A stretch of 8,599 bases of DNA, taken from an uncultured Micavibrio sp. Lineage in GTDB: Bacteria > Pseudomonadota > Alphaproteobacteria > Micavibrionales > UBA1664. The DNA is taken from assembly GCA_913057885.1 (NCBI GenBank), contig CAJXOI010000022.1, positions 1 to 8,599 on the forward strand. Direction: 5' to 3'. Positions 1 to 6,776 of this stretch are shown here, one piece after another. A program made the translations under genes and the position numbers. The first letter of the stretch is position 1, and the number at the start of each line of letters is the position of its first letter. Below the pieces are notes generated by a model, which worked only from the letters and a program-made list of their open reading frames with translations, made no database searches and was not told the origin of the DNA.

Positions 1-324
<324 letters not shown>

Positions 325-327
325 TAT

Positions 328-549
328 ATGAAACCAAACCGTGATATTGAAAAGGAATACACATCCGAACAATTAGCGGCGAAGTTAAGACGTTTGGCCG
401 ATTGTATTGAATCGGGTGAAAATTTTGAAATTCAGGTCGCGGGGGAGCGCATTTATGTGCCCGACCGCGCCGTGTTTTCCATCGAACATGAACGCGGTGG
501 TGGAGAAGAAGAATTAGAATTTCAATTCAAATGGGAGAGTGAGAAATGA
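328..549 (+). CDS. amphi-Trp domain-containing small protein
   Basis: This 73-residue soluble acidic protein fits the amphi-Trp domain family, whose biochemical role is not established. The visible pattern is an N-terminal helix (SEQLAAKLRRLADCIESG, residues 13-30), a short strand with VAGERIYVP (37-45), then alternating acidic and hydrophobic residues ending in the conserved tryptophan of EFQFKW (Trp69). The length is normal for a one-domain member. It starts 3 bases after the atpD stop; AGGA at 311-314, inside the end of atpD, is a distant possible ribosome binding site. Its stop overlaps the next start (ATGA, 546-549). A place between atpD and atpC is unusual and suggests co-expression with ATP synthase. 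A role in assembly or regulation would be inference only. Confidence 0.85.
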   Translation: MKPNRDIEKEYTSEQLAAKLRRLADCIESGENFEIQVAGERIYVPDRAVFSIEHERGGGEEELEFQFKWESEK

Positions 550-776
550 GTGGTTTTTTACAACAAACGGCAAAATTTGGCACTGGTGCCTTGGTTGCTT
601 TATTTACTGGAGCGGCCTCTGTGGCTGTTGCAGGTGGTGTTATGGCCGGTATGTCTGTGGCAGGAGCTCCCGAAGTAGGGGCGGCTTTAACTGGTATTGG
701 TCTGGGATTGGCGGCACAGGGCGCCATCGCCTATGCTTTTGTCAAATCAAAATTAGGTAGGTTCATTTTATCATGA
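546..776 (+). CDS. small Gly/Ala-rich two-helix membrane protein, unknown function
   Basis: This 76-residue protein is strongly hydrophobic and rich in glycine and alanine. Two membrane segments are visible, roughly residues 14-36 and 44-66, separated by a short turn (AGAPE). The C-terminus carries basic residues (KSKLGR), which would favour a cytoplasmic location for both ends. The start is supported by a good purine-rich ribosome binding site, GGGAGAG at 533-539, and by the 4-base overlap with the upstream gene. The stop overlaps the atpC start (ATGA at 773-776). The hairpin shape recalls ATP synthase subunit c, but the only acidic residue, Glu43, is in the turn and not mid-membrane, so it is not a c subunit. 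I do not recognise a named family. Its place in the operon suggests a link to ATP synthase. Confidence 0.75.
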   Translation: MSGFLQQTAKFGTGALVALFTGAASVAVAGGVMAGMSVAGAPEVGAALTGIGLGLAAQGAIAYAFVKSKLGRFILS

Positions 777-1180
777 CACAAAAAATTCAATTTGACCTTG
801 TTTCACCAGAAACAAAAATTATGTCCGAGCCTGTCACCATGGCGGTTATTCCCGGGTCGGAAGGGGACTTTGGTGTTCTTTCAGGCCATATGCCTTTGGT
901 TGCAAATGTTCGTACAGGCACGGTCACAATTTACCGCGATAATATGAATGACTCGTCAGAGCGGATTTTCATTGCCGGCGGTGTTGCCGATGTGACGGGT
1001 GACCAATGCACAGTATTGGCGGAACAGGCAATCAATGTGACAGACATCGACGTTGCCGAAATCGACAAACAAATCGCCGAAATTGAATCCGACTTGTCAT
1101 CGATTACTGACGATGCCGATAAAAATCGTTTCCATAAAAAATTGGATATTTTAAATGCCATGCGAGCATCCAAGGCATAG
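773..1180 (+). CDS. atpC: ATP synthase F1 subunit epsilon
   Basis: This 135-residue epsilon subunit is part of the central rotor stalk that couples F1 to the c-ring, and it can inhibit ATP hydrolysis. The N-terminal beta-sandwich is clear: FDLVSPE (7-13), then the family signature EGDFGVLSGHMPLV (30-43) and IAGGVADV (67-74). The C-terminal helical hairpin follows from about residue 90 (DVAEIDKQIAEIE). The length is normal. The start overlaps the preceding stop by 4 bases, which implies translational coupling; AGG at 759-761 may help. The last 15 residues (H121-A135) are encoded by a segment that recurs as an orphan at 1542-1590, so the present tail may be a replacement brought in by an insertion. 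The gene itself appears intact. Confidence 0.97.
   Translation: MTQKIQFDLVSPETKIMSEPVTMAVIPGSEGDFGVLSGHMPLVANVRTGTVTIYRDNMNDSSERIFIAGGVADVTGDQCTVLAEQAINVTDIDVAEIDKQIAEIESDLSSITDDADKNRFHKKLDILNAMRASKA
1132..1180 (+). repeat. atpC tail repeat, copy 1 (in frame with atpC)
   Basis: This 49-bp segment encodes HKKLDILNAMRASKA and the stop of the functional atpC gene. Against copy 2 at 1542-1590, 33 of 49 bases and 12 of 15 residues match, with no gaps. The longest identical runs are CCATAAAAAA (1132-1141) and GCCATGCG (1157-1164). Many differences are synonymous, as between orthologues from different strains or species and not as in a fresh duplication. Confidence 0.85.
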
Positions 1181-1541
1181 AACTGTATTATTTCCAGTTA
1201 TTATTAAAAACTCTGGGAACACAGCGCATGACTTTATTGATGCGGTTAACGGCGTTAAGTGGATAATCAAGCAAAATGAGGTTATGCAACCGCTCGGCGT
1301 AAATGGCGAAGATATTTGCATTTTAGATCGATCTTACGCACAAAAAATTCCTGGCGTCATAAAAACCTTGTTTGAAGCATTCAATAATGTTGCTTTAAAT
1401 GATGCCAATGCATTAGACAAAAGTAATAAAGTAAAGTTATCTGATGCGATTGAGTTCTTAAAAGATAAGTCTGCAATATACTTATCAAATTGGGAAGAGG
1501 TTCATCGTGCAGTAGACCGTTTTACAAAGTCCATTCAATTG
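1132..1541 (+). mobile_element. putative 410-bp insertion at the 3' end of atpC
   Basis: The unit runs from the start of the first atpC tail copy to just before the second. It contains the present atpC tail (1132-1180) and 361 bp of unrelated DNA carrying one 130-codon ORF. A hand count gives about 35% GC for 1181-1541 against about 46% for atpC 773-1131. Both boundaries start with the same 10 bases, CCATAAAAAA (1132-1141 and 1542-1551), a plausible crossover core. No transposase, integrase motif or terminal inverted repeat is visible, so the mechanism is unknown. It could be a minimal element, a decayed remnant of a larger integrated element, or a one-off recombination product. The duplicated tail is seen directly; mobility is inferred. 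Confidence 0.5.
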
Positions 1542-1547
1542 CCATAA
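1155..1547 (+). CDS. unrecognised 130-residue protein in the atpC insertion
   Basis: I do not recognise this protein. The ORF begins at an ATG inside the end of atpC, directly after an in-frame TAA (1152-1154), overlaps atpC by 26 bases in another frame, and stops with a TAA formed inside the second atpC tail repeat (1545-1547). The first nine or so residues are therefore just the other frame of the atpC tail; the protein-like part starts near VLFPVIIKNSGN (11-22). It is soluble and mixed helical, with helices likely at SDAIEFLKDKS (96-106) and SNWEEVHRAVDRF (111-123). No HNH, GIY-YIG, LAGLIDADG or recombinase motif is visible. There is no clear ribosome binding site; coupling to atpC termination is possible. 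It could be a cargo gene, a truncated piece of a larger gene, or a chance ORF. Confidence 0.5.
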   Translation: MPCEHPRHRTVLFPVIIKNSGNTAHDFIDAVNGVKWIIKQNEVMQPLGVNGEDICILDRSYAQKIPGVIKTLFEAFNNVALNDANALDKSNKVKLSDAIEFLKDKSAIYLSNWEEVHRAVDRFTKSIQLP

Positions 1548-1590
1548 AAAACTTGACATTTTGCGCGCCATGCGCCAATCTGCCGCTTAA
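1542..1590 (+). pseudogene. atpC: orphan atpC 3' end (displaced original tail)
   Basis: Read in the frame starting with CAT at 1543, this segment gives HKKLDILRAMRQSAA followed by TAA (1588-1590), clearly the C-terminal end of an epsilon subunit. It has no upstream epsilon sequence: the bases before 1542 belong to the unrelated low-GC insert. It is therefore a remnant left when the insert separated it from its gene. It is not translated as an epsilon tail in this arrangement, because no start codon is in frame nearby. Its 3' edge is followed after 36 bases by the ATG of the HAD gene. Confidence 0.85.
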
Positions 1591-1626
1591 ATAAAACAAC
1601 AATAGCAGCAGTTGAGCGGGGCGGTC

Positions 1627-2466
1627 ATGGAATTCACGGCGGGACAACATCGCAGTCTTTCCCAAATTAAAACCATTATTTTTGATGTTGATCATGTAAT
1701 CAATCATTATGGGTCGGAATATGCGCGGGAATTTTCTGCGGCAACAGCCGTCTCGTTTACGGAGCTTTACCACCAGAAGGCAGAAAGATTTGACATCGAT
1801 GAATTGACTGACCTTGCCATAGGCAGCTATCGCAAAACCGGACGTACAACCGCGGAATTTGCAAAACGGTTTAACATCAATGAAATGAAGTTATATGTCC
1901 ATCATCACGACGCCTTGTGCGAACAGGGCGGATATATTGACCGCCAGTTTGAATATGGTGAAATCAGACATGACCCGCAATTAGCGATGTGTTTGAGTAT
2001 TCTAAAAGGCATGGGATATCGACTGCTTGCCGTATCTAATGGAACAAAAGGATATGTTGAAAAAACTTTGAGTGCAGGATGCCACGATGTTGGCCATTTA
2101 TTTGACGGTCTCTATGGAATGGATAGTTTCGATAACCCCTTTATGCTTGATAAAAGGCATGGCGCGTTTTGGGCAGAAATTCTTGATCAATGTGGCTTGC
2201 TACCCCGCTTTGCAGACGCCAAGGGTGAGGGAATACCACACGACTTTTGGGATAATAGTATTCTGTTTATTGATGATTCCCACGCCAATCATCGGGCGCC
2301 ACGTTTGATCTTTAATATGCAAACAGTTTTGAAAACGGACTCTGCGCGTAGGCAAATGCCGTCATGGGCACATATGCAAACGCATGATCTTTGTGATTTC
2401 CTAACATCGTTGATCAATCTGAAAAATTCTATACCCTCTGCGCCTAACTTGCGGTTGGTGGGTTAA
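1627..2466 (+). CDS. HAD-superfamily hydrolase, pyrimidine 5'-nucleotidase-like
   Basis: This 279-residue soluble enzyme belongs to the haloacid dehalogenase superfamily of aspartate-nucleophile phosphatases. All four motifs are visible: motif I FDVDHVIN (nucleophile Asp20, acid/base Asp22), motif II VSNGT (Ser137), motif III lysine in LDKRHGAFWAEI (Lys176) and motif IV FIDDSHAN (Asp216, Asp217). The cap between motifs I and II is helical, and the overall layout resembles the Sdt1-like pyrimidine nucleotidases. Substrate is not determined. I chose ATG 1627; an in-frame TTG at 1612 would add five residues with no better ribosome site. It follows the atpC remnant in the same direction and may be read through from the atp operon. 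The 3' end overlaps the convergent DUF218 gene by 23 bp. Confidence 0.85.
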   Translation: MEFTAGQHRSLSQIKTIIFDVDHVINHYGSEYAREFSAATAVSFTELYHQKAERFDIDELTDLAIGSYRKTGRTTAEFAKRFNINEMKLYVHHHDALCEQGGYIDRQFEYGEIRHDPQLAMCLSILKGMGYRLLAVSNGTKGYVEKTLSAGCHDVGHLFDGLYGMDSFDNPFMLDKRHGAFWAEILDQCGLLPRFADAKGEGIPHDFWDNSILFIDDSHANHRAPRLIFNMQTVLKTDSARRQMPSWAHMQTHDLCDFLTSLINLKNSIPSAPNLRLVG

Positions 2467-2501
2467 GGCGCATAGACTGTGTCGTGCGCTTAGAGGGTAT
2501 A
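2430..2501. terminator. inverted repeat at convergent junction, possible terminator
   Basis: TATACCCTCT (2430-2439) pairs perfectly with AGAGGGTATA (2492-2501). The stem continues with GCGC (2440-2443) against GCGC (2486-2489) after a TT bulge. A second option pairs GCGCCT (2440-2445) with AGGCGC (2466-2471). Read on the minus strand, the stem is followed within a few bases by ATTTTT, so it fits best as a terminator for the helicase/DUF218 transcript. The + strand side lacks a T run. It overlaps the coding ends of both genes. Confidence 0.45.
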
Positions 2502-3178
2502 CAAAACCCTTGCAGATAATAATTATCAGTCTTGGACGGATCGAGCTTTTTATATTCTGATAAGACAACTGCCCTGAATAAAGGGTCTTTCGGCCACATT
2601 TCCAAGCATTCTTCGCGGGTTAAACTGAATGGATAAACTGCCAATGGATGTGTTTCAAGGTTGGGCATCCACCGGGCGCAGGTTTCTATTCCACGGAGTT
2701 GATGATAGGCCGCGGCGACAATGGTTGCCGATTGATATTCCGCTTTTTCGACATGGTCGGCGATAAAGGAGAAATTTTCGCCCGTGTTTGTTGATCGATC
2801 ATCAATATATGCAATTGCGCTTTTGGGAACACCCAGATCCAAAAGAACATCACGCATGTGGCATACTTCTTTTTTACCGATCACAAAAATATCTTTCCAA
2901 GGTATCGTCATTGGTGGGACGTCATGCCCAACGGCACGTTGAAAGGCGTTTTTGGCCTTTCGTTTTAAAAGGTAGGGAGAGTAGAGCGAGACACCACCAC
3001 ATAAAATGATATTGTCAAAATACCCTTCGAAATAACGGCGTGCGGTAACGCGTGCAAGATCGCCTGCGCACATTCTGTTTCCTAACAAAATGGCAACATC
3101 TGTTTTTTGCAGGGGTGTTTTAAACAAAAGGCGGTCATTCACCGCCTGAATAAAATCCTGATTCATTTGATTATACAT
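2444..3178 (-). CDS. DUF218 (YdcF/SanA/ElyC-like) family protein
   Basis: This 244-residue protein has the DUF218 fold seen in YdcF, SanA and ElyC, a Rossmann-like family whose enzymatic role is mostly unknown and, for some members, linked to envelope functions. Visible landmarks are VAILLGNRM (28-36), a strand ending in ILCGG (58-62), the conserved acidic position in GKKEVCHMRDVLLDLGVP (Glu104), and the signature DDRSTNTGENF (126-136). No signal peptide or membrane helix is visible at the N-terminus, unlike SanA or ElyC, so a cytoplasmic form like YdcF is likely. The C-terminal third is less typical. It lies 18 bp downstream of the helicase on the same strand, so the two are probably one operon. 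No clear ribosome site precedes the ATG; Met5 is an alternative start. Confidence 0.8.
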   Translation of the reverse strand: MYNQMNQDFIQAVNDRLLFKTPLQKTDVAILLGNRMCAGDLARVTARRYFEGYFDNIILCGGVSLYSPYLLKRKAKNAFQRAVGHDVPPMTIPWKDIFVIGKKEVCHMRDVLLDLGVPKSAIAYIDDRSTNTGENFSFIADHVEKAEYQSATIVAAAYHQLRGIETCARWMPNLETHPLAVYPFSLTREECLEMWPKDPLFRAVVLSEYKKLDPSKTDNYYLQGFCIPSKRTTQSMRLNPPTAS

Positions 3179-3196
3179 AAAGATATGCGGTTAATA

Positions 3197-6001
3197 TTAC
3201 AAGAATTTTTTGATGTCTTTTAATGCATCGGGCAACTTCAGCCGTTGAATGTCAACACCATCTGGAAACGCATCCAAAAGCCGTGTCGGCGTTGACCCGT
3301 CCAACATCACAAAAACCCCTTTATCGGATTGTGATCGGATTAAACGGCCATAGGCCTGTTTTAATTTCAGACGGGTCAGATTCTCATCATAAGCGCGCCC
3401 GCCAAAAATATTGCGTCGTTCACGATGCAAGATGGTCGGACGCGGCCACGGCACACGATCGAAAACCATACATCGAAGGGATCGTCCCGCCACATCAATA
3501 CCGTCGCGCATGGCGTCCGTGCCTAATAAACAGGCGCGTTCATCATCGCGAAACATATCGGTCAATGTGCCAATATCAACACTATTTTCATGTTGGGCAT
3601 AAAGCGGTATGCCTTGTCTTTCAAGCGCATCCCCTACAGAATTATAAACCTGCCTTAGGCGTTGAATGGATGTAAACAGGCCAAGCGCACCACCGCTTGA
3701 TGCTTCGAAAATGGCCTTCATTGCGTTTGCAACGGCCATGGGGTTATTCTTGTCAATGTCTGTAACGATCAATATTTTCGATTGATCCTTATAATCAAAA
3801 GGTGAGGGGAGATCAATCTTTGATGCGCCTAAATCTGTCAGGTGTGGAACACCCAATTGTTGCTCTGCCTCTATCCAGTTGTTTTCGTCTTCTCCCTTTT
3901 GTGTCCTTAAGGTTGCCGAGGTCATAACAACGCCATGCGCGGCTTGACGGATAGAGTTTCCAAAGGGTTCCATCGGATTTTTATAACGACGAAACATGCC
4001 GACGTCATAGCTTCGTCCCTCGATCCGTGTTATTTCAAACCAATCAATCATATCGCTGTTTGAGGTGGTTTCAATTATGCTGTCCAACATCTTGACCCAC
4101 GTAGCAACCATCAATGTCGATCGCCGTTCGATAGAAGCGGAAAGCGCATCCAGTCGCGCCATTGTGTCTTTATCCAAATCATCGGCTTTGTCTTCCATTA
4201 TCGCGCGTAGATTTTGCACCAGATCTGCCAGAGGTTTTTGGAGTTTTTTCAATGATGTACGGTAGTTTTTTGCCGCGTCTATCAATCCTTCTGTTGTTGG
4301 CGCGATATCACATTCGATGGAATAATGCGGCGATGAATCTTTTGCACGCTGTGTCACATGCCCCACAAGAGCAGAAAGAAATTTTTCCGTCACACCTGTC
4401 GGTTCATGATGAAACACCCTTTTCCGCCATCCGGGGGCGGGTAGTGACTCTTTTGCGGCGATAAGAATTTTAGCAATGTCATGTGATGCAGGTGTGCTCT
4501 CATCAATCAATCCCTCTAATCTTTTGCGAAGGCCACGTGATCGTGACGACCGTGGGGATCTTTTCCCTTCATCTTCAGGGCCGACCAGCCACCTTCGCAA
4601 ATCCGCCGTATCAACACCGGACAGGTTTGCACCATAGGCAGAATCCGCGGCCTGAAACAAATGGTGCGCTTCGTCAAAAATAACGAACGGGGTTGTGGCA
4701 TTACTGGCCTCTGTTGCGGCGCGGATCATGGTTAGGGCATGATTATTAATGATGATTTCCGCACGTGCCGCCTTACGATTCATGCGCTCGATGAAACATT
4801 TGTGATAATGGTCACATGCGGCATAGATGCATTCGCCGCGACGGTCGGCCAAAGCCATAGAATTACGTGGTTCCAATAAGGTTGCAAGCCACCCAGGGAA
4901 GCTGTTTCCGCTAAGGTCACCATCCGGTGTTGCCATAGCCCACCGCGCCATTAACCCCGCAGCGACAATAGTGCGATCATTTTTTGCCAATGCAGATGCT
5001 GTGATCATGTCTTCCAGATTTAAAAGGCAAAGGTAATTTTCTCGCCCTTTTTGGATCACGGCCTTACGTGATCGTTCTTCCGCGTCTGGATAGAGGATAT
5101 CCAAATCCTGTTCAATTTGGCGTTGCAGATTTTTCGTGAAGGTGGAAACGGTGACTCGCCCTTCGTTTTTTTGTGCCCATAATTGCGCAGGGGCAAGATA
5201 GCCGTATGTTTTTCCAATGCCAGTTCCGGCCTGCGCAATCAATAAATTCGGGGAATCATCCTCGGGTTTTGGAACGAAATGATCGGTCACGCGTGTCGCG
5301 TAGTTGATTTGTTCAGGCCGACTCTCACTACCTCGGCCTGAGGTTTCCCGCCGTGATAATAAGGTTTGAAGGTGCGCTCGCGTCTCATCGCCACTGACCA
5401 GCTCGAATTTATTGGGCGGGGTGGGGGCTTCTTCGGCCCATTCAGGAATATCTTTGAATATATCCATATCGGCCTTTGGGTTGGTCGGGCTTTGTGGGTC
5501 ATAAGGTTGTCCCAGTGTGTCTAATATAAACGGGGTCCATGCCCATCCGGCGCCTTGCCGTCCCATTGATCGAGCGATACTGGCGCAACGCTCTTTTTCT
5601 ATACCAGATAAACTCTGCAAATCCGCCAGCATATATCGGCATAATTCAAAAACGAGAGAAGGTGCATCTTCGCATGATTGAGGCATAGGCAGGTTATAAT
5701 GCTTGGCCAATCCCTTTATGGTCGGCGTAACAAATGTTGCAGGGTTGCAAAAGGCAAAAAGTTCCAAAATATCCAGCGCGGGATAGACTTCCAAACCTAT
5801 TTTGGTCGCAGTCCATGGTGTGTGGCAGGTCATAATTGTTGAGGTTTTCAGTGATGGCGGCAGTGCCATCCGGTCGCCCAGAGGGCGTGTTATAATTTCT
5901 CCTTCATGTGTCAAGACACAGACATGCGCATCAAAAATGATAATGGTCGAGGCAACTGGCAATGATATATGGGGATCGTTTGTAACCATGTTTTGGTGCA
6001 T
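3197..6001 (-). CDS. DinG-like ATP-dependent DNA helicase (XPD/Rad3-type, Fe-S)
   Basis: This 934-residue superfamily 2 helicase of the DinG/XPD group would unwind DNA 5' to 3', typically in repair or clearing of R-loops. In order: Walker A AQAGTGIGKT (256-265); four cysteines placed for the iron-sulfur cluster (Cys325, Cys391, Cys396, Cys402); the Walker B DEAH box (443-446); motif III-like MTSATL (693-698); GTDAMRDGIDV (827-837); and motif VI QAYGRLIRSQSD (882-893). It is longer than E. coli DinG (about 716 residues) because of some 230 residues before the helicase core. That N-terminal part has a weak exonuclease-like look but no clear DEDD set. ATG 6001 is taken as the start; Met5 (ATG at 5989) sits 12 bases after a GAAAG and is a fair alternative. 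It is divergent from the next gene. Confidence 0.92.
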   Translation of the reverse strand: MHQNMVTNDPHISLPVASTIIIFDAHVCVLTHEGEIITRPLGDRMALPPSLKTSTIMTCHTPWTATKIGLEVYPALDILELFAFCNPATFVTPTIKGLAKHYNLPMPQSCEDAPSLVFELCRYMLADLQSLSGIEKERCASIARSMGRQGAGWAWTPFILDTLGQPYDPQSPTNPKADMDIFKDIPEWAEEAPTPPNKFELVSGDETRAHLQTLLSRRETSGRGSESRPEQINYATRVTDHFVPKPEDDSPNLLIAQAGTGIGKTYGYLAPAQLWAQKNEGRVTVSTFTKNLQRQIEQDLDILYPDAEERSRKAVIQKGRENYLCLLNLEDMITASALAKNDRTIVAAGLMARWAMATPDGDLSGNSFPGWLATLLEPRNSMALADRRGECIYAACDHYHKCFIERMNRKAARAEIIINNHALTMIRAATEASNATTPFVIFDEAHHLFQAADSAYGANLSGVDTADLRRWLVGPEDEGKRSPRSSRSRGLRKRLEGLIDESTPASHDIAKILIAAKESLPAPGWRKRVFHHEPTGVTEKFLSALVGHVTQRAKDSSPHYSIECDIAPTTEGLIDAAKNYRTSLKKLQKPLADLVQNLRAIMEDKADDLDKDTMARLDALSASIERRSTLMVATWVKMLDSIIETTSNSDMIDWFEITRIEGRSYDVGMFRRYKNPMEPFGNSIRQAAHGVVMTSATLRTQKGEDENNWIEAEQQLGVPHLTDLGASKIDLPSPFDYKDQSKILIVTDIDKNNPMAVANAMKAIFEASSGGALGLFTSIQRLRQVYNSVGDALERQGIPLYAQHENSVDIGTLTDMFRDDERACLLGTDAMRDGIDVAGRSLRCMVFDRVPWPRPTILHRERRNIFGGRAYDENLTRLKLKQAYGRLIRSQSDKGVFVMLDGSTPTRLLDAFPDGVDIQRLKLPDALKDIKKFL

Positions 6002-6068
6002 CTTTCAGTGATAGCATGATTCGACAATTGATGCTTTTCAATAAAGCCGATTCATTTAAACTGAAGCT

Positions 6069-6776
6069 ATGTGGCTATTTTTATGGGTTGTTTTTGTGAT
6101 TGTGGCGATCGGGTACTTCCTGTGGTCCTATCATACAATTTATGAGCAAAAACGCGCATGGAGAGCGTTCGCCACAAAATTTAACCTTCAATATTTCCCG
6201 GGCAAAATGATGGAAAGCCCCGCCATGAGCGGAATGATTAAAGGACATGACGTCAATTTTTATCCGCAAATGGTTGATACGCCGCAGGGACGAAAAGTTA
6301 ACCAGAATGTTGTTGAAGTGTTCCTCAATAACCGTCCTGATTTGATTACCGTTGTGTCAACGCCGGGGCTATCTGACTTTGTATCCTCACTGGGGATGCC
6401 TGAACCTTTTTCCGTCCAACACCCAGAGTGGCCAAAAAATCTGTTATCCCGGACATTTGAAAATGAGGCGCCTGTATCATGGTTTTTAGGTGATGAGAAA
6501 CGCATAAAGGCTCTGCAAAAGCTCTCTAAATTGCCTTTTGATTGGGCCTTTATGTGTGACCTCCAACAGAGTTTTATTGCCGTGCGCGCGTCCAATCCGC
6601 TTTCGGATCCTGCAAAACTGAATAAATTGATGGGTTTAATGTTTGATGTGATCAAAGATCTTGAAGATAAAACCGTACCTAAAGAACATGCAGAAACGCA
6701 AGGTCAAGACACAATCGCAAATCCAAAAGACGATAAAGTGACACAAGATTCCTCAAACGATGCATCTAAAGAGTAA
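6069..6776 (+). CDS. membrane-anchored protein of unknown function
   Basis: I do not recognise this 235-residue protein. It begins with one strongly hydrophobic segment (residues 2-20), followed by basic residues (KRAWR), so by the positive-inside rule the large C-terminal part should be cytoplasmic. A compact domain follows (about 30-200) with FATKFNLQYFPGK (34-46), GMIKGHDVNFYP (55-66) and LPFDWAFMCD (155-164), a layout seen in various uncharacterised membrane-anchored proteins. The last 40 or so residues are low-complexity and charged (rich in Asp, Lys, Gln and Ser). Part of this tail is coded antisense to the end of the alpha-glucosidase gene. The 67-bp gap to the helicase start must hold both promoters; I see no convincing consensus there. 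Confidence 0.75.
   Translation: MWLFLWVVFVIVAIGYFLWSYHTIYEQKRAWRAFATKFNLQYFPGKMMESPAMSGMIKGHDVNFYPQMVDTPQGRKVNQNVVEVFLNNRPDLITVVSTPGLSDFVSSLGMPEPFSVQHPEWPKNLLSRTFENEAPVSWFLGDEKRIKALQKLSKLPFDWAFMCDLQQSFIAVRASNPLSDPAKLNKLMGLMFDVIKDLEDKTVPKEHAETQGQDTIANPKDDKVTQDSSNDASKE

Noticed and set aside
539..760. An alternative-frame ORF rich in Cys, Trp and Gly across the membrane-hairpin gene
   Set aside because: The frame starting at 546 has the better ribosome site, ATGA couplings at both ends and a coherent two-helix membrane protein; the other frame is its shadow.
931..1173. Minus-strand ORF antisense to atpC
   Set aside because: It lies inside a certain gene and its translation shows no family features.
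1155..1547. The insert ORF as the alphaproteobacterial F1 zeta inhibitor, since it follows atpC
   Set aside because: Length, composition and sequence do not match the zeta family, and the flanking atpC tail repeats explain its position as an insertion.
1612..1626. TTG at 1612 as the start of the HAD gene
   Set aside because: The five extra residues lie before any family feature, no better ribosome site precedes TTG, and ATG 1627 fits well.
3223..3675. Plus-strand ORF of 150 codons opposite the helicase
   Set aside because: It is fully antisense to conserved helicase motifs and has a His/Arg-rich composition typical of shadow frames.
4162..4464. Plus-strand ORF of 100 codons opposite the helicase
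   Set aside because: Antisense shadow of a certain gene, with no recognisable domain or ribosome site.
6002..6068. Promoter TTGATG (6028-6033) with a TTTAAA -10 upstream of the membrane-anchored protein gene
   Set aside because: Spacing is too long and the -10 match is weak. A promoter must exist here, but I cannot place it.
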